A stretch of DNA of 15,483 nucleotides, from assembly GCF_934747485.1 (NCBI RefSeq), contig NZ_CAKVGN010000067.1, forward strand, positions 1 through 15,483, given 5' to 3'. The position numbers were made by a program, and so were the translations under genes. The stretch is from an uncultured Brachyspira sp. GTDB taxonomy: Bacteria; Spirochaetota; Brachyspiria; Brachyspirales; Brachyspiraceae. The notes beneath the pieces were generated by a model, which worked only from the letters and a program-made list of their open reading frames with translations, made no database searches and was not told where the DNA came from. Shown one piece after another: positions 6,182-14,114 of this stretch (its first letter is position 1; each line of letters starts with the position of its first letter).

Positions 6182-8803
6182 ATGTTTAATGGTGTTAAGG
6201 ATAGGTTAAGAGAATTAATAAAAGAAAGGTATTTAATAATAGATGGTGCCACAGGTACAGAACTTCAAAAGAAGGAAATAAAAAAAGAAGCTTGGATTAT
6301 AGACGGCAATAATATAGAGGGCTGTAATGAAATATTAAATATAACAGCTCCTCATATAATGAAAGAGATACATATAGATTATTTGAATGCTAATGCTAAT
6401 ATAACAAAGACTAATAGTTTTGGTGCTATACCTTGGGTTTTAAGCGAATATGATATTGCTGATAAGGCTTATGAACTTGCAAAACAAGCGGCAGTTATAG
6501 CAAATGAGGCAAGAGAGGAGTATTTAAAAAATCCTAATTCTAAAGGGGATTTGAGTAGAGATATATTTATTGCAGGCAGTTTAGGTCCGGGAGTAAAACT
6601 TCCAAGTTTGGGGCAGATTGGTTTTGATGAGATGTATAGCGGTTATACTTTAGCTGCAAGAGGTTTAATAGAAGGAGGAGTTGACATAATACTTCTTGAA
6701 ACGGCACAAGATGTTTTACAGTTAAAAGCAGCAATATTAGCAGTTAATGATACGGCTAAAAAATTAAATAAAGATATTCCAATAATGGTTTCTGTAACAA
6801 TAGAAAAAGAAGGCACTATGCTTTTGGGTACAGACATAGAAACAGCATACACAATACTTTCAAATTTGGATATATTTTCTATAGGTATGAACTGCGGTAC
6901 AGGTCCGGATATGGCAATGCAGCACATAAAAAAACTTTCAGAAATATCTTGTTTACCAATATCAATACACAGCAATGCAGGTCTTCCAGAAAATAGAGAC
7001 GGAAAGGCATATTATAGTATGATGCCTGAAGAGTTTGCTGAGATTAACAGCGAGTTTTTTAATTTAAGCGGTCTTAGCTTTATTGGCGGCTGCTGCGGAA
7101 CTACTCCTAAACATATAGAGGCATTAGCAAAAAAAGTTAAAGGGGTAAAACCTAAAAAAACAGCATTAGAAAAGCAAAGGCCTTATATAGCAAGTTTATT
7201 TAATTCTGTCAGCATTAAGCAAGAGCCGGCACCTTTAATGATAGGCGAGAGAAGCAATGCTACAGGAAGTAAAATATTTAGAGAGCTTATGATAGCAGGC
7301 GATATGGACGGTATGCTTGATGTGGGAATAAAGCAAGTAAAATCTGGAAGTCATGCTATAGATGTTAATGCTGCTTGGGCGGGTCGTAATGAAATAGAAG
7401 ATATTACAAAAATTATTTCTGCTTATGTTAAACAGATTTCTTTGCCTTTGGTTATTGATGCTATAAAACCTGATGTTATAGAAGAAGCATTAAAAGTATA
7501 TGGAGGAAAGCCAATAATAAACTCTGCAAATATGGAGCAGGGCGAAGAGAAATTTGATGCTATATGTTCGCTTGCAAAAAGATATGGTGCTTCTATTATG
7601 CTTCTTACTATAGATGAAAAAGCTATGGCATTAACTTGCGAGGACAAATTAAGAATGTGCGGGCGTATGTATGACAGGGCAGTTAATGAGCATAAAATAC
7701 TTCCGCATGATATTATATTTGACCCTCTTACTTTTACACTTGCAAGCGGCGATGAAAATAGTTTTTTGGCTGGTGTTGAAACTTTGAATGCTATAAAAGA
7801 ATTATCAAAAAGATATCCTGAAAGCTCTATAAGTTTGGGGGTATCAAATATTTCTTTTGGTCTTAAAGAAGAGGCAAGAAAGGTTATGAACTCTGTATTT
7901 TTGTATGAGGCTATTAATCATGGTCTTAGTGCGGCTATTGTTAATGTGGCTCAAATTCTTCCTATATCAAAGATAGGTGAAAAAGAAATAGAATTGGCCA
8001 GAGAGTTAATATACAATAAAAACAAAACTAAAGAGCCTCTTATAAATTATATTAATTATTTCTCTGACAAAAAAGAAAAGAAAGAATTAACTGATGAAGA
8101 AAAAATAAAAAAGCCTATAAGGGAAGCCATAAGAGATGCTATGCTTGACGGCGAATGGAAAGACATGCAAAACTTACTTAATGAGGCTAAAAAAAATAGC
8201 GAAGAGTTTGGAGGAGAGAAAAAGTTTGCACAGGCTATAATTGATGAGATACTTCTTCCTACTATGGCAGATATTGGAGTTAAGTTTGGGGAGGGCAGTA
8301 TACAGCTTCCTTTTGTTTTGGGGTCTGCTGAGGTGATGAAAAAGAGTGTAGATTTTCTTTCTGAGTTTTTAGAAAAAAAGAAACAGGAGAAAACTGCTAA
8401 AATAATACTTGGCACTGTTGCGGGAGATGTGCATGATGTCGGTAAAAATCTAGTTGAAATAATAATAAAAAATAATGGATTTGAAACTGTTAATCTTGGA
8501 ACTAAGGTGCCTATAGAGAAATTTATAGAGGCTTATCATGAGCATAAAGCTGATTGTATAGGGATGTCTGGGCTTTTAGTAAAATCTACTGAAGTGATGA
8601 AAGATAATTTAGCATATATTAGAGATAAGGGCTTAAAGATACCTATACTTTTAGGAGGAGCTGCTTTAACTAAAGACTTTGTTGAAAACACTTGTAAAAA
8701 AGTTTATGGAGACAGCGGAAAGATTTTTTACTGTAAAGATGGTTTTGATGATATTGTAGCGATAAAAGAGATAATAGCAGACAGAGATAAAGAAAATAAA
8801 TAA
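6182..8803 (+). CDS. metH: Cobalamin-dependent methionine synthase lacking the reactivation domain
   Basis: This cytoplasmic enzyme of 873 residues moves a methyl group from methyl-tetrahydrofolate through cobalamin to homocysteine. Domains in order: homocysteine S-methyltransferase barrel (about 1-320) with zinc ligands C238 (MNCGTG) and C304-C305 (GGCCGTTP). Next comes the pterin-binding barrel (about 350-610, IGERSNATGSKIF, then DVNAAWAG in place of the usual D-N-D). Then the cobalamin four-helix cap (about 640-730) and the B12-binding Rossmann domain (about 738-865), with the base-off motif DVHDVG (749-754) in which H751 is the lower axial ligand. It ends there, whereas full-length MetH of about 1,230 residues continues into an AdoMet-binding reactivation domain. 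That domain is encoded separately at 9156-9962. GGAG at 6168-6171 supports the start. Confidence 0.95.
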   Translation: MFNGVKDRLRELIKERYLIIDGATGTELQKKEIKKEAWIIDGNNIEGCNEILNITAPHIMKEIHIDYLNANANITKTNSFGAIPWVLSEYDIADKAYELAKQAAVIANEAREEYLKNPNSKGDLSRDIFIAGSLGPGVKLPSLGQIGFDEMYSGYTLAARGLIEGGVDIILLETAQDVLQLKAAILAVNDTAKKLNKDIPIMVSVTIEKEGTMLLGTDIETAYTILSNLDIFSIGMNCGTGPDMAMQHIKKLSEISCLPISIHSNAGLPENRDGKAYYSMMPEEFAEINSEFFNLSGLSFIGGCCGTTPKHIEALAKKVKGVKPKKTALEKQRPYIASLFNSVSIKQEPAPLMIGERSNATGSKIFRELMIAGDMDGMLDVGIKQVKSGSHAIDVNAAWAGRNEIEDITKIISAYVKQISLPLVIDAIKPDVIEEALKVYGGKPIINSANMEQGEEKFDAICSLAKRYGASIMLLTIDEKAMALTCEDKLRMCGRMYDRAVNEHKILPHDIIFDPLTFTLASGDENSFLAGVETLNAIKELSKRYPESSISLGVSNISFGLKEEARKVMNSVFLYEAINHGLSAAIVNVAQILPISKIGEKEIELARELIYNKNKTKEPLINYINYFSDKKEKKELTDEEKIKKPIREAIRDAMLDGEWKDMQNLLNEAKKNSEEFGGEKKFAQAIIDEILLPTMADIGVKFGEGSIQLPFVLGSAEVMKKSVDFLSEFLEKKKQEKTAKIILGTVAGDVHDVGKNLVEIIIKNNGFETVNLGTKVPIEKFIEAYHEHKADCIGMSGLLVKSTEVMKDNLAYIRDKGLKIPILLGGAALTKDFVENTCKKVYGDSGKIFYCKDGFDDIVAIKEIIADRDKENK

Positions 8804-8831
8804 TAGATTTGTTTTTAAAAGTATTTGATTA

Positions 8832-8875
8832 AATTTTAGTTATATAATTATCAATATAGTTTTATAACTAAAATT
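8832..8875 (+). terminator. Possible metH terminator hairpin
   Basis: A perfect 13-bp stem (8832-8844 with 8863-8875) encloses an 18-base loop and is followed by ATATTTTAC. It lies 28 bases after the metH stop. The stem is almost entirely A/T and the T-run is short, so it is a weak terminator candidate and could act on either strand. Confidence 0.4.
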
Positions 8876-8917
8876 ATATTTTACATATTGTATAATAATT
8901 GATTTTAATGTTTAAAA

Positions 8918-9000
8918 TTGCAGTCTTTTTGCTTCTTTGTGTCACGCCCAAGGGCACTTCCTTCGGTCGCAAAAAAGTGGGGTTTGGGGCAAAGCCCCAA
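8918..9000. repeat. Modular intergenic repeat, copy 2
   Basis: The copy starts TTGCAGTCTTTTTGCTTCTTTG and continues with GTCACGCC, AGGGCACTTCC and GGTCGCAAAA, ending in a perfect GC-rich hairpin TTGGGGC-AAA-GCCCCAA (8984-9000). It also holds the short palindrome GCCCAAGGGC (8946-8955). The central GTCACGCC...GGTCGCAAAA...AAGTGGGG stretch matches copy 3 closely. The head matches copy 1. Confidence 0.8.
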
Positions 9001-9093
9001 CTGTAAAAAATAAAAGTACTAAAAATTAAAGTAGTTTAAATATTTATTAGTTTAATTTTGAAATAAGCCTAATAAAAAGGAGAACGAGTTTTT

Positions 9094-9135
9094 AAGCAAA
9101 TTATTTGCTTGAAACGATTTGTCGAATTCTATAAT
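9094..9135 (+). promoter_or_regulatory. Promoter and overlapping palindrome of the reactivation-domain gene
   Basis: A perfect -10 box TATAAT (9130-9135) has TTGAAA 15 bases upstream (9109-9114) or TTGCTT 19 bases upstream (9105-9110). The -35 region overlaps a perfect palindrome AAGCAAA-TTA-TTTGCTT (9094-9110), which could be an operator or simply a hairpin. A Shine-Dalgarno AAGGA (9145-9149) follows six bases before ATG 9156. Confidence 0.5.
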
Positions 9136-9155
9136 AACAACAATAAGGAACTAAT

Positions 9156-9962
9156 ATGCCGGAAATAAATCACAAAAATCATGAACATCATGTAAATAAA
9201 CCTCCTTTCTATGGAAGAAAAGTTTTTGAGTTTAATAAGCAAATAGAACAGGAAGCCTTTGATATGATTAATAAAATTAGGCTTTTTAGAGTGGGTTTTG
9301 GCTATTCTGCAAAAAATCAGGATATGGAAAAATATAATGAAATGATTAAAACAAAAGTAGAGCCAAAATACGAGGAGATGAAAAAAAATATTATAGAAAA
9401 TAATTTGCTTGAGCCTGTAATGATTTATGGATTTTATAAAACTGTTACAGAGAACGATAAACTTTATATATATGATGACAATACAAACGAATTAAAAAAT
9501 GAAAAAATGGAAATTCCTTTAGAGCGTATGGATAAAGAGCCTTATAATTCTATAGTTGATTTTTTTGATAGAGATGAAGACACTATTGGTTTTACACTTG
9601 TAAGTCTTGGAGGGAAATATCATAAATTTTTAAAGGGGTTATATGATAATGATGATTATAAAGAATATTATTTTTATAATGCATTAGGAATACATATTAT
9701 AGAAAACTATGTTGATATACTTCAAAGCCATATGGACAATTTACTTAATTTAAATAATAAAGGTAAAAGAAAGCATGTAGGCTGCAGATATTCTTTCGGT
9801 TATAAGGCACTTAGCAATATGTACGGCAACAAAATAATATTTGATAAATTAAAACCAGAAGAGTTTAATGTAATACTTACAGAAAGCTATATGATGGAGC
9901 CTGAACTAAGCACTTGTGCAATAGTATCATTTTGCGAGGACTCTTATTATTTTGCTAATTAA
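9156..9962 (+). CDS. Stand-alone MetH reactivation (AdoMet-binding) domain protein
   Basis: The protein has 268 residues and matches the C-terminal activation domain of full-length MetH. PPFYG (residues 16-20) corresponds to the PPFWG that opens the domain. PVMIYGFYK (87-95) corresponds to the YGYFP strand. DTIGFTLVSLGGKYHKF (142-158) and the helix around YNALGIHIIENYVD (174-187) follow in family order. RYSFGY (211-216) is the RxxxGY AdoMet-binding motif, and ILTESYMMEPELSTCAIVSF (240-259) is the LTES..M.P..S.sAi segment. In the family this domain binds AdoMet and reductively remethylates cob(II)alamin with electrons from flavodoxin, so this protein should rescue the MetH encoded just upstream. 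It has its own promoter and Shine-Dalgarno sequence, with a repeat between it and metH. The His-rich N-terminus (HKNHEHHVN) is unusual. Confidence 0.88.
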   Translation: MPEINHKNHEHHVNKPPFYGRKVFEFNKQIEQEAFDMINKIRLFRVGFGYSAKNQDMEKYNEMIKTKVEPKYEEMKKNIIENNLLEPVMIYGFYKTVTENDKLYIYDDNTNELKNEKMEIPLERMDKEPYNSIVDFFDRDEDTIGFTLVSLGGKYHKFLKGLYDNDDYKEYYFYNALGIHIIENYVDILQSHMDNLLNLNNKGKRKHVGCRYSFGYKALSNMYGNKIIFDKLKPEEFNVILTESYMMEPELSTCAIVSFCEDSYYFAN

Positions 9963-10059
9963 TTTTATTTAATATATATTATAATTTTTTAATTATTTGT
10001 GAATGGAATTATAATTTATAATGGTATAAAATATAAATATATATTTAAACTAAAAATAT

Positions 10060-10161
10060 AGCCTTTTTGCTTCTTTGGGTCACGCCGCAGGCACTCCCTT
10101 TGGTCGCAAAAGAAGTGGGGATTCTATCCTACGGGTACGCTTCGCAGGGTGGCTAGTCCCC
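10060..10161. repeat. Modular intergenic repeat, copy 3
   Basis: The copy starts AGCCTTTTTGCTTCTTTGGG and combines modules of the other two. It has the GTCACGCC...GCACTCCC...GGTCGCAAAA part of copy 2 and the ACGCTTCGCAGGG part of copy 1. CTTCTTT (10070-10076) pairs with AAAGAAG (10109-10115), and GGGGA (10117-10121) pairs with TCCCC (10157-10161), giving two consecutive stem-loops. It lies 68 bases before the restriction gene start. The rest of this gap is AT-rich, with no clear -35/-10 pair. Confidence 0.8.
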
Positions 10162-10217
10162 GAAAATAATAATATAAAAACTAATTTTTATAAAATTCAA
10201 AGTTTTTCAGTATGGTA

Positions 10218-10221
10218 GAGG
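10218..10221 (+). promoter_or_regulatory. Ribosome binding site that decides the restriction gene start
   Basis: GAGG lies eight bases before the ATG at 10230. The upstream in-frame ATG at 10212 has no Shine-Dalgarno sequence before it, so 10230 is the better start and the first six residues of the longer frame are probably not made. Confidence 0.55.
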
Positions 10222-10229
10222 TTTTTATT

Positions 10230-13200
10230 ATGTTTTTAGAAAATTATTTAGAAAGTATAAAAAATATAACAGCTGAAGATAAAGAACATACTTATAGAAG
10301 TGCTTTAGAAATCTTATTAAATGATATCAAAAATAATCTTAATTTTAAAAAAGTTAATATAAAGCATGAACCTAATAATGATAAAGAGGGTAGAGGAGCT
10401 CCTGATTTTTTAGTTACTATTGATTCTCTTGTTTTGGGGTATATTGAAAATAAAAGAGCAAATGCTAATCTTGATGAAATTATTAAAAGTGAGCAAATAA
10501 AAAAATATTTACTTTTAAGCGATAATATTATAATTACTGATTATTTGAGATTTATATTAATTGATGAAAACTTAAATATTATTGATGAAGTGAGAATATG
10601 CGAATTAAGCGAGATTAAAAATTATAAAAAAATTAAACTTGATGATGCGGTCAAAAAACTTTTAGATATATTTAAAATATTTTTCTCAAGAGAGCCTAAA
10701 CCTATAAATACAGCTTTAGAGTTTGCTGATGCTTTGGCTATGCGTACGAGAATATTGAGAGATGATTTATATGAACTTAAAAACAATAATCATATAGAGC
10801 GTTTATATAATATATTTAAAACCACAATTTATTCGCAGATAGATTTTGCAGACTTCTGCGATAACTTTGCTCAAACTCTTACTTATAGTTTATTTTTAGC
10901 AAGACTTAATACAAATGAAAAAATAGATTTATATAATGTAACTAAGTTTATACCAAAATCGTTTCCGTTAATAAGAGCAATGAGTAAATTCCTTCAAGAT
11001 TTGGAAGAGTTGAATATTAATGACTTAAAAACTATAAAATGGCTTTTGAATGAAATAATAAACATCACCAATCATATAAATATTGTTTCTATTGTAGAAG
11101 AATTAAATAAATATGATAATACAGCAGTGCAAAAAGACCCTTATATGCATTTTTATGAAACTTTTTTGTATAAGTATAATCCAGAGCTTAGAGAATTAAG
11201 AGGCGTTTATTATACCCCTCAAAGTGTGGTTAATTTTATTATTGATTCTATAGATATAGTTTTAAAAGAATATTTTAATAAAGACAAAGGCTTAGGCGAT
11301 GCATTAGAAAAAGACACCAACATAAGACTTTTAGACTTTGCCGCAGGTACAGGTACATTTTTACTTGATTCTTTTAGAAAGGCTCTATCTTATTATCAAA
11401 AAAACTCTGTTAAATATAACCCTAAAGAATTAATTAATAAATTTTACGGCTTTGAGTTTATGATAGCCCCATATACAATAGCACATCTTAAAATATCTCA
11501 AACACTAAAAGAAGAATTTAATTATAATTTAGAAGATGATGAGAGATTAAATATTTTTTTAACTAATACATTAGAAAATATACATTTAGATGAGGGCAAG
11601 GAAAAAAATAATATATTTGAAGAGCTTAATGAAGAGATGAACCTCGCCCAAAAAACAAAAGAAAAAGATATTCTCGTAATAACAGGCAACCCTCCCTATA
11701 GCGGAGCAAGTGCCAACAAAGGCATATTTGAGGAAGAGGTAAGAAAAGAATATAAAGACGGTTTAGAAGAAAAGCCTTTAGCTATAACAAGAAACGGTAA
11801 AATAGAAAAAGAAAAAAATCCAAAATGGCTTCTTGATGATTATGTGAAGTTTATAAGATTTGCACAGCAGAAAATAGATAATCAAAAGGCAGGAGGAATA
11901 TTTGGTTTTATTTCTAATAATTCGTTTTTGGATAACCCAACATTTAGAGGTATGCGTTATAGCTTATTAAAAAGTTTTGATGAAATATATATTGTAAATT
12001 TGCATGGCAACACGAGAAAAAAAGAAGTTTCTCCAGACGGCAGCAAAGATGAAAATGTATTTGACATAATGCAGGGTGTGAGTATAAATATATTTGTAAG
12101 GTATACGCAAAATATAGATGAGTTAAATAATGTAAACTCTATCACACATAAATATAACAGAGAAAGTGCAGCTGTTTATTATTATGATTTGTATGGCAAA
12201 AGAGAATATAAATATAAATTTCTTTTTGATAATAATATTAAAAGCATAGAGTGGAATAAATTAGAATATAAAGAGCCTTTCTTTTTGTTTATAAAACAAG
12301 ATGAAAATTTACGTGAAGAGTATGAGGGATTTTATAGTATAAAAGATATGTTTAAAATTTCAGGTGTAGGTATATGCTCAAAAAGAGATAATATAGTTTT
12401 TCAAAATAGTAAAGAAAAACTAATAAAACTTTTGAATGATTTTATAAATAAAGATAAAGAAGAATTATATAAACTATATGATATAGGAGAAGATTCTAGA
12501 GATTGGAAACTTGATACAGCTATTAAAACAATTAAAGAAAATGAAAATGCACTAGAAAATTATATTATGAAATGTCATTACCGTCCTTTTGATTTTAAAT
12601 ATACATATTATGTTAATAAGTCAAGAGCATTTATGGCATATCCTGTTTATGACATATTTGAGCATTTTTTGAGAGATGATGAAAATATAGCTTTAAATGT
12701 AGCTAGACAATCAAAAGTTAGTGGTGGTTGGCATTATTCTTTTATGACAAGTGGAATAGTTGATTTATCACTTATGGGAGGTGGTAATACAGGAGCTGGA
12801 TATATTTTCCCTCTATATTTATACAATACTCCTAATGCAATAAAAAATATTCAGTCTGCAGATTATAGCGGTGCTGATTTGTTTAAAAAAACAGCTTCAA
12901 ACCCTTTTCAAAATGCTGATAAGATTGAGAATTTTACCGTTAATTTTAGAAACTTTATTGATGAAAAATATAGCACTCATTTCCCGCCTGAAGATATATT
13001 GGGCTATATTTACGCCGTGCTGTTTCATAAAACTTACAGAACTAAATATATTGACTTCCTAAAAATTGATTTCCCTAAAATCCCTTTTACTGATTCTAAA
13101 GATATTTTTATTAAATTAAGCGAGTTAGGCACTCAATTATACAATCTTCATCTAATGAAAGATAATAACTTAAATAATGATGTAGGTGAGGGGTTATACA

Positions 13201-13460
13201 AAGATGATAAAAACAACAAAATAGAGAAGCCTCTTTATAATGAAAAAGAAAACAAACTATTTATAAATAAAAGTCTTTATTTTGACAAGGTATCAAAAGA
13301 AGTTTGGCTCTATAAAATTGGAGGCTATCAGGTATTGGATAAATATTTAAAATCGCACAAAGATGAAGAGATTGATTACTCATATTTTCAAAAAATTATA
13401 CAGGTTTTAGATAAATCTATCATCTTAGAAAAAGAGATTTATGATATTAATTTCTTCTAA
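10230..13460 (+). CDS. Single-chain Type IIG/ISP-like restriction-modification enzyme
   Basis: The protein has 1,076 residues from ATG 10230. An N-terminal nuclease-like region carries a PD-(D/E)xK pattern: PDF (58-60), then GYIENKR with E73-x-K75. A helical connector (about 155-320) leads to an N6-adenine methyltransferase domain. This has YYTPQ (327-331), AdoMet motif I DFAAGTGTF (369-377) and catalytic motif IV NPPY (487-490). The C-terminal half should be the target recognition part. It includes FPPEDILGYIYAVLFHKTYRTKY, typical of LlaBIII-type and related enzymes. No helicase motifs are seen, so it is closer to Type IIG than to full Type ISP. It would methylate a specific host sequence and cut unmodified DNA. 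No separate specificity or methylase gene is beside it. Its 3' end is repeated at 14178 and 14379. Confidence 0.88.
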   Translation: MFLENYLESIKNITAEDKEHTYRSALEILLNDIKNNLNFKKVNIKHEPNNDKEGRGAPDFLVTIDSLVLGYIENKRANANLDEIIKSEQIKKYLLLSDNIIITDYLRFILIDENLNIIDEVRICELSEIKNYKKIKLDDAVKKLLDIFKIFFSREPKPINTALEFADALAMRTRILRDDLYELKNNNHIERLYNIFKTTIYSQIDFADFCDNFAQTLTYSLFLARLNTNEKIDLYNVTKFIPKSFPLIRAMSKFLQDLEELNINDLKTIKWLLNEIINITNHINIVSIVEELNKYDNTAVQKDPYMHFYETFLYKYNPELRELRGVYYTPQSVVNFIIDSIDIVLKEYFNKDKGLGDALEKDTNIRLLDFAAGTGTFLLDSFRKALSYYQKNSVKYNPKELINKFYGFEFMIAPYTIAHLKISQTLKEEFNYNLEDDERLNIFLTNTLENIHLDEGKEKNNIFEELNEEMNLAQKTKEKDILVITGNPPYSGASANKGIFEEEVRKEYKDGLEEKPLAITRNGKIEKEKNPKWLLDDYVKFIRFAQQKIDNQKAGGIFGFISNNSFLDNPTFRGMRYSLLKSFDEIYIVNLHGNTRKKEVSPDGSKDENVFDIMQGVSINIFVRYTQNIDELNNVNSITHKYNRESAAVYYYDLYGKREYKYKFLFDNNIKSIEWNKLEYKEPFFLFIKQDENLREEYEGFYSIKDMFKISGVGICSKRDNIVFQNSKEKLIKLLNDFINKDKEELYKLYDIGEDSRDWKLDTAIKTIKENENALENYIMKCHYRPFDFKYTYYVNKSRAFMAYPVYDIFEHFLRDDENIALNVARQSKVSGGWHYSFMTSGIVDLSLMGGGNTGAGYIFPLYLYNTPNAIKNIQSADYSGADLFKKTASNPFQNADKIENFTVNFRNFIDEKYSTHFPPEDILGYIYAVLFHKTYRTKYIDFLKIDFPKIPFTDSKDIFIKLSELGTQLYNLHLMKDNNLNNDVGEGLYKDDKNNKIEKPLYNEKENKLFINKSLYFDKVSKEVWLYKIGGYQVLDKYLKSHKDEEIDYSYFQKIIQVLDKSIILEKEIYDINFF

Positions 13461-13484
13461 ATGTTTTAGATAAAAGATAGTATA
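13437..13484. repeat. Gene-end direct repeat, copy A
   Basis: This copy contains the last codons and stop of the restriction gene (GATATTAATTTCTTCTAA) and continues to AAAGATAGTATA. Over 48 bases it differs from 14173-14220 at three positions and lies 736 bases upstream of it. It ends three bases before the -35 box of the small-gene promoter. Confidence 0.75.
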
Positions 13485-13486
13485 AT

Positions 13487-13514
13487 TTGACAATATTATA
13501 TTTTATTATATTAT
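13487..13514 (+). promoter_or_regulatory. Promoter of the two small genes
   Basis: A perfect -35 TTGACA (13487-13492) is followed after 16 bases by TATTAT (13509-13514). RNA would start near 13521, at or just before the Shine-Dalgarno GAGGG (13521-13525). This separates the small genes from the restriction gene transcriptionally. Confidence 0.65.
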
Positions 13515-13531
13515 ATATATGAGGGTGTGTT

Positions 13532-13732
13532 ATGAATATTGATAAAGAAAAAAAATTACTTGAAATTACTTTTAAATATCAAAGTAAATTAAGTAAAAAA
13601 AATTTTAATTCAATTGTAGGAATTTGTTATTCTAATATAATAAATAAACAAATTAATAATGAAATAAATAATTATATTATACCTACAGTTAATAGTATAG
13701 TTAAAAATTATGGACATAAATATGGAAAATAA
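13532..13732 (+). CDS. Small hypothetical protein upstream of a membrane protein
   Basis: The protein has 66 residues, rich in Lys, Asn and Ile, with no signal peptide, membrane helix, cysteine pair or known motif that I can recognise. It is probably a soluble, mostly helical protein. The start has a good promoter and a GAGGG Shine-Dalgarno sequence six bases upstream, which is the main reason to call it real. Its end overlaps the next gene by 11 to 23 bases depending on that gene's start, so the two are likely translationally coupled. The pair lies between direct repeats A and B. A role with the membrane protein, for instance as a regulator or partner, is possible but not shown by the sequence. 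Confidence 0.6.
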   Translation: MNIDKEKKLLEITFKYQSKLSKKNFNSIVGICYSNIINKQINNEINNYIIPTVNSIVKNYGHKYGK

Positions 13733-14114
13733 TAAAGAAATTATTGATAAAAAAGTTAGCAGTAATAATAATAAATTGCCACCTGAGATGATAGAAGAAA
13801 TTAATGAAATTTTTTCAATTAGCGGTTCTTTTAATCCTTTGGCTAATAAAATTACAGATAAAAATATTAGTGAAATGACAGAACTTCATAATAAACATAA
13901 TGAAAGAGTTTTTAATGATAAGAAAAATCAGAGGATTTATAATATATTAATAATAATTATATTATTAGTATTTTTTTTAGTAGTTATGATTTTGTTTAAA
14001 AATAATATACCTTTTTTAGAAAAAATATTACCTCTTATCATTAGTTTTGCTATAGGTGCTTTTGGCGGATATGGGTATGGATATTATAAAAAAGATAGAG
14101 ATTCTAAAAATTAA
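13710..14114 (+). CDS. Two-TM membrane protein, possibly DUF2335-like
   Basis: The protein has 134 residues, or 130 if it starts at the ATG at 13722. The N-terminal 75 residues are polar and cytoplasmic, with LPPEMIEEINEIF (23-35) and a charged helix (about 50-76). Two membrane segments follow: about 78-96 (very Ile/Leu-rich) and about 106-126, the latter Gly/Tyr-rich (GAFGGYGYGYY). A short basic tail ends the chain. The order Pro-Pro-Glu motif, charged helix and C-terminal TM hairpin resembles DUF2335 membrane proteins. Two-TM proteins of this size also occur as effectors in defence loci (SLATT-type). Neither assignment is secure. It overlaps the preceding small gene, which suggests coupled translation, and its stop lies inside a 12-bp hairpin that may end the transcript. 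Confidence 0.65.
   Translation: MDINMENNKEIIDKKVSSNNNKLPPEMIEEINEIFSISGSFNPLANKITDKNISEMTELHNKHNERVFNDKKNQRIYNILIIIILLVFFLVVMILFKNNIPFLEKILPLIISFAIGAFGGYGYGYYKKDRDSKN

Larger units (their letters stand above)
8804..9155. other. 352-bp gap between metH and the reactivation-domain gene
   Basis: No gene was found here. From left to right it holds an AT-rich hairpin that may end metH transcription (8832-8875), an intergenic repeat copy (8918-9000), an AT-rich stretch, a 17-base palindrome (9094-9110) and a promoter with -10 TATAAT at 9130-9135. The layout argues that the downstream gene is transcribed on its own. Confidence 0.65.

Noticed and set aside
6643..8415. Three minus-strand open frames (110, 74 and 119 residues) within metH
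   Set aside because: metH is continuous and has conserved motifs throughout. These antisense frames are Ser/Ile-rich products of its codon use.
200..10161. The three intergenic repeats as a CRISPR array or as rho-independent terminators
   Set aside because: There are only three scattered, non-identical copies kilobases apart, without regular spacers. The hairpins are not followed by T-runs, and two of the copies lie hundreds of bases away from a preceding stop or directly upstream of genes.
10212..10229. ATG 10212 as the restriction gene start
   Set aside because: It has no ribosome binding site. GAGG at 10218-10221 serves ATG 10230, and family members start at the equivalent of that residue region.
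11957..13062. Small open frames on both strands inside the restriction gene
   Set aside because: They overlap the continuous methylase/recognition coding region and show no start signals.
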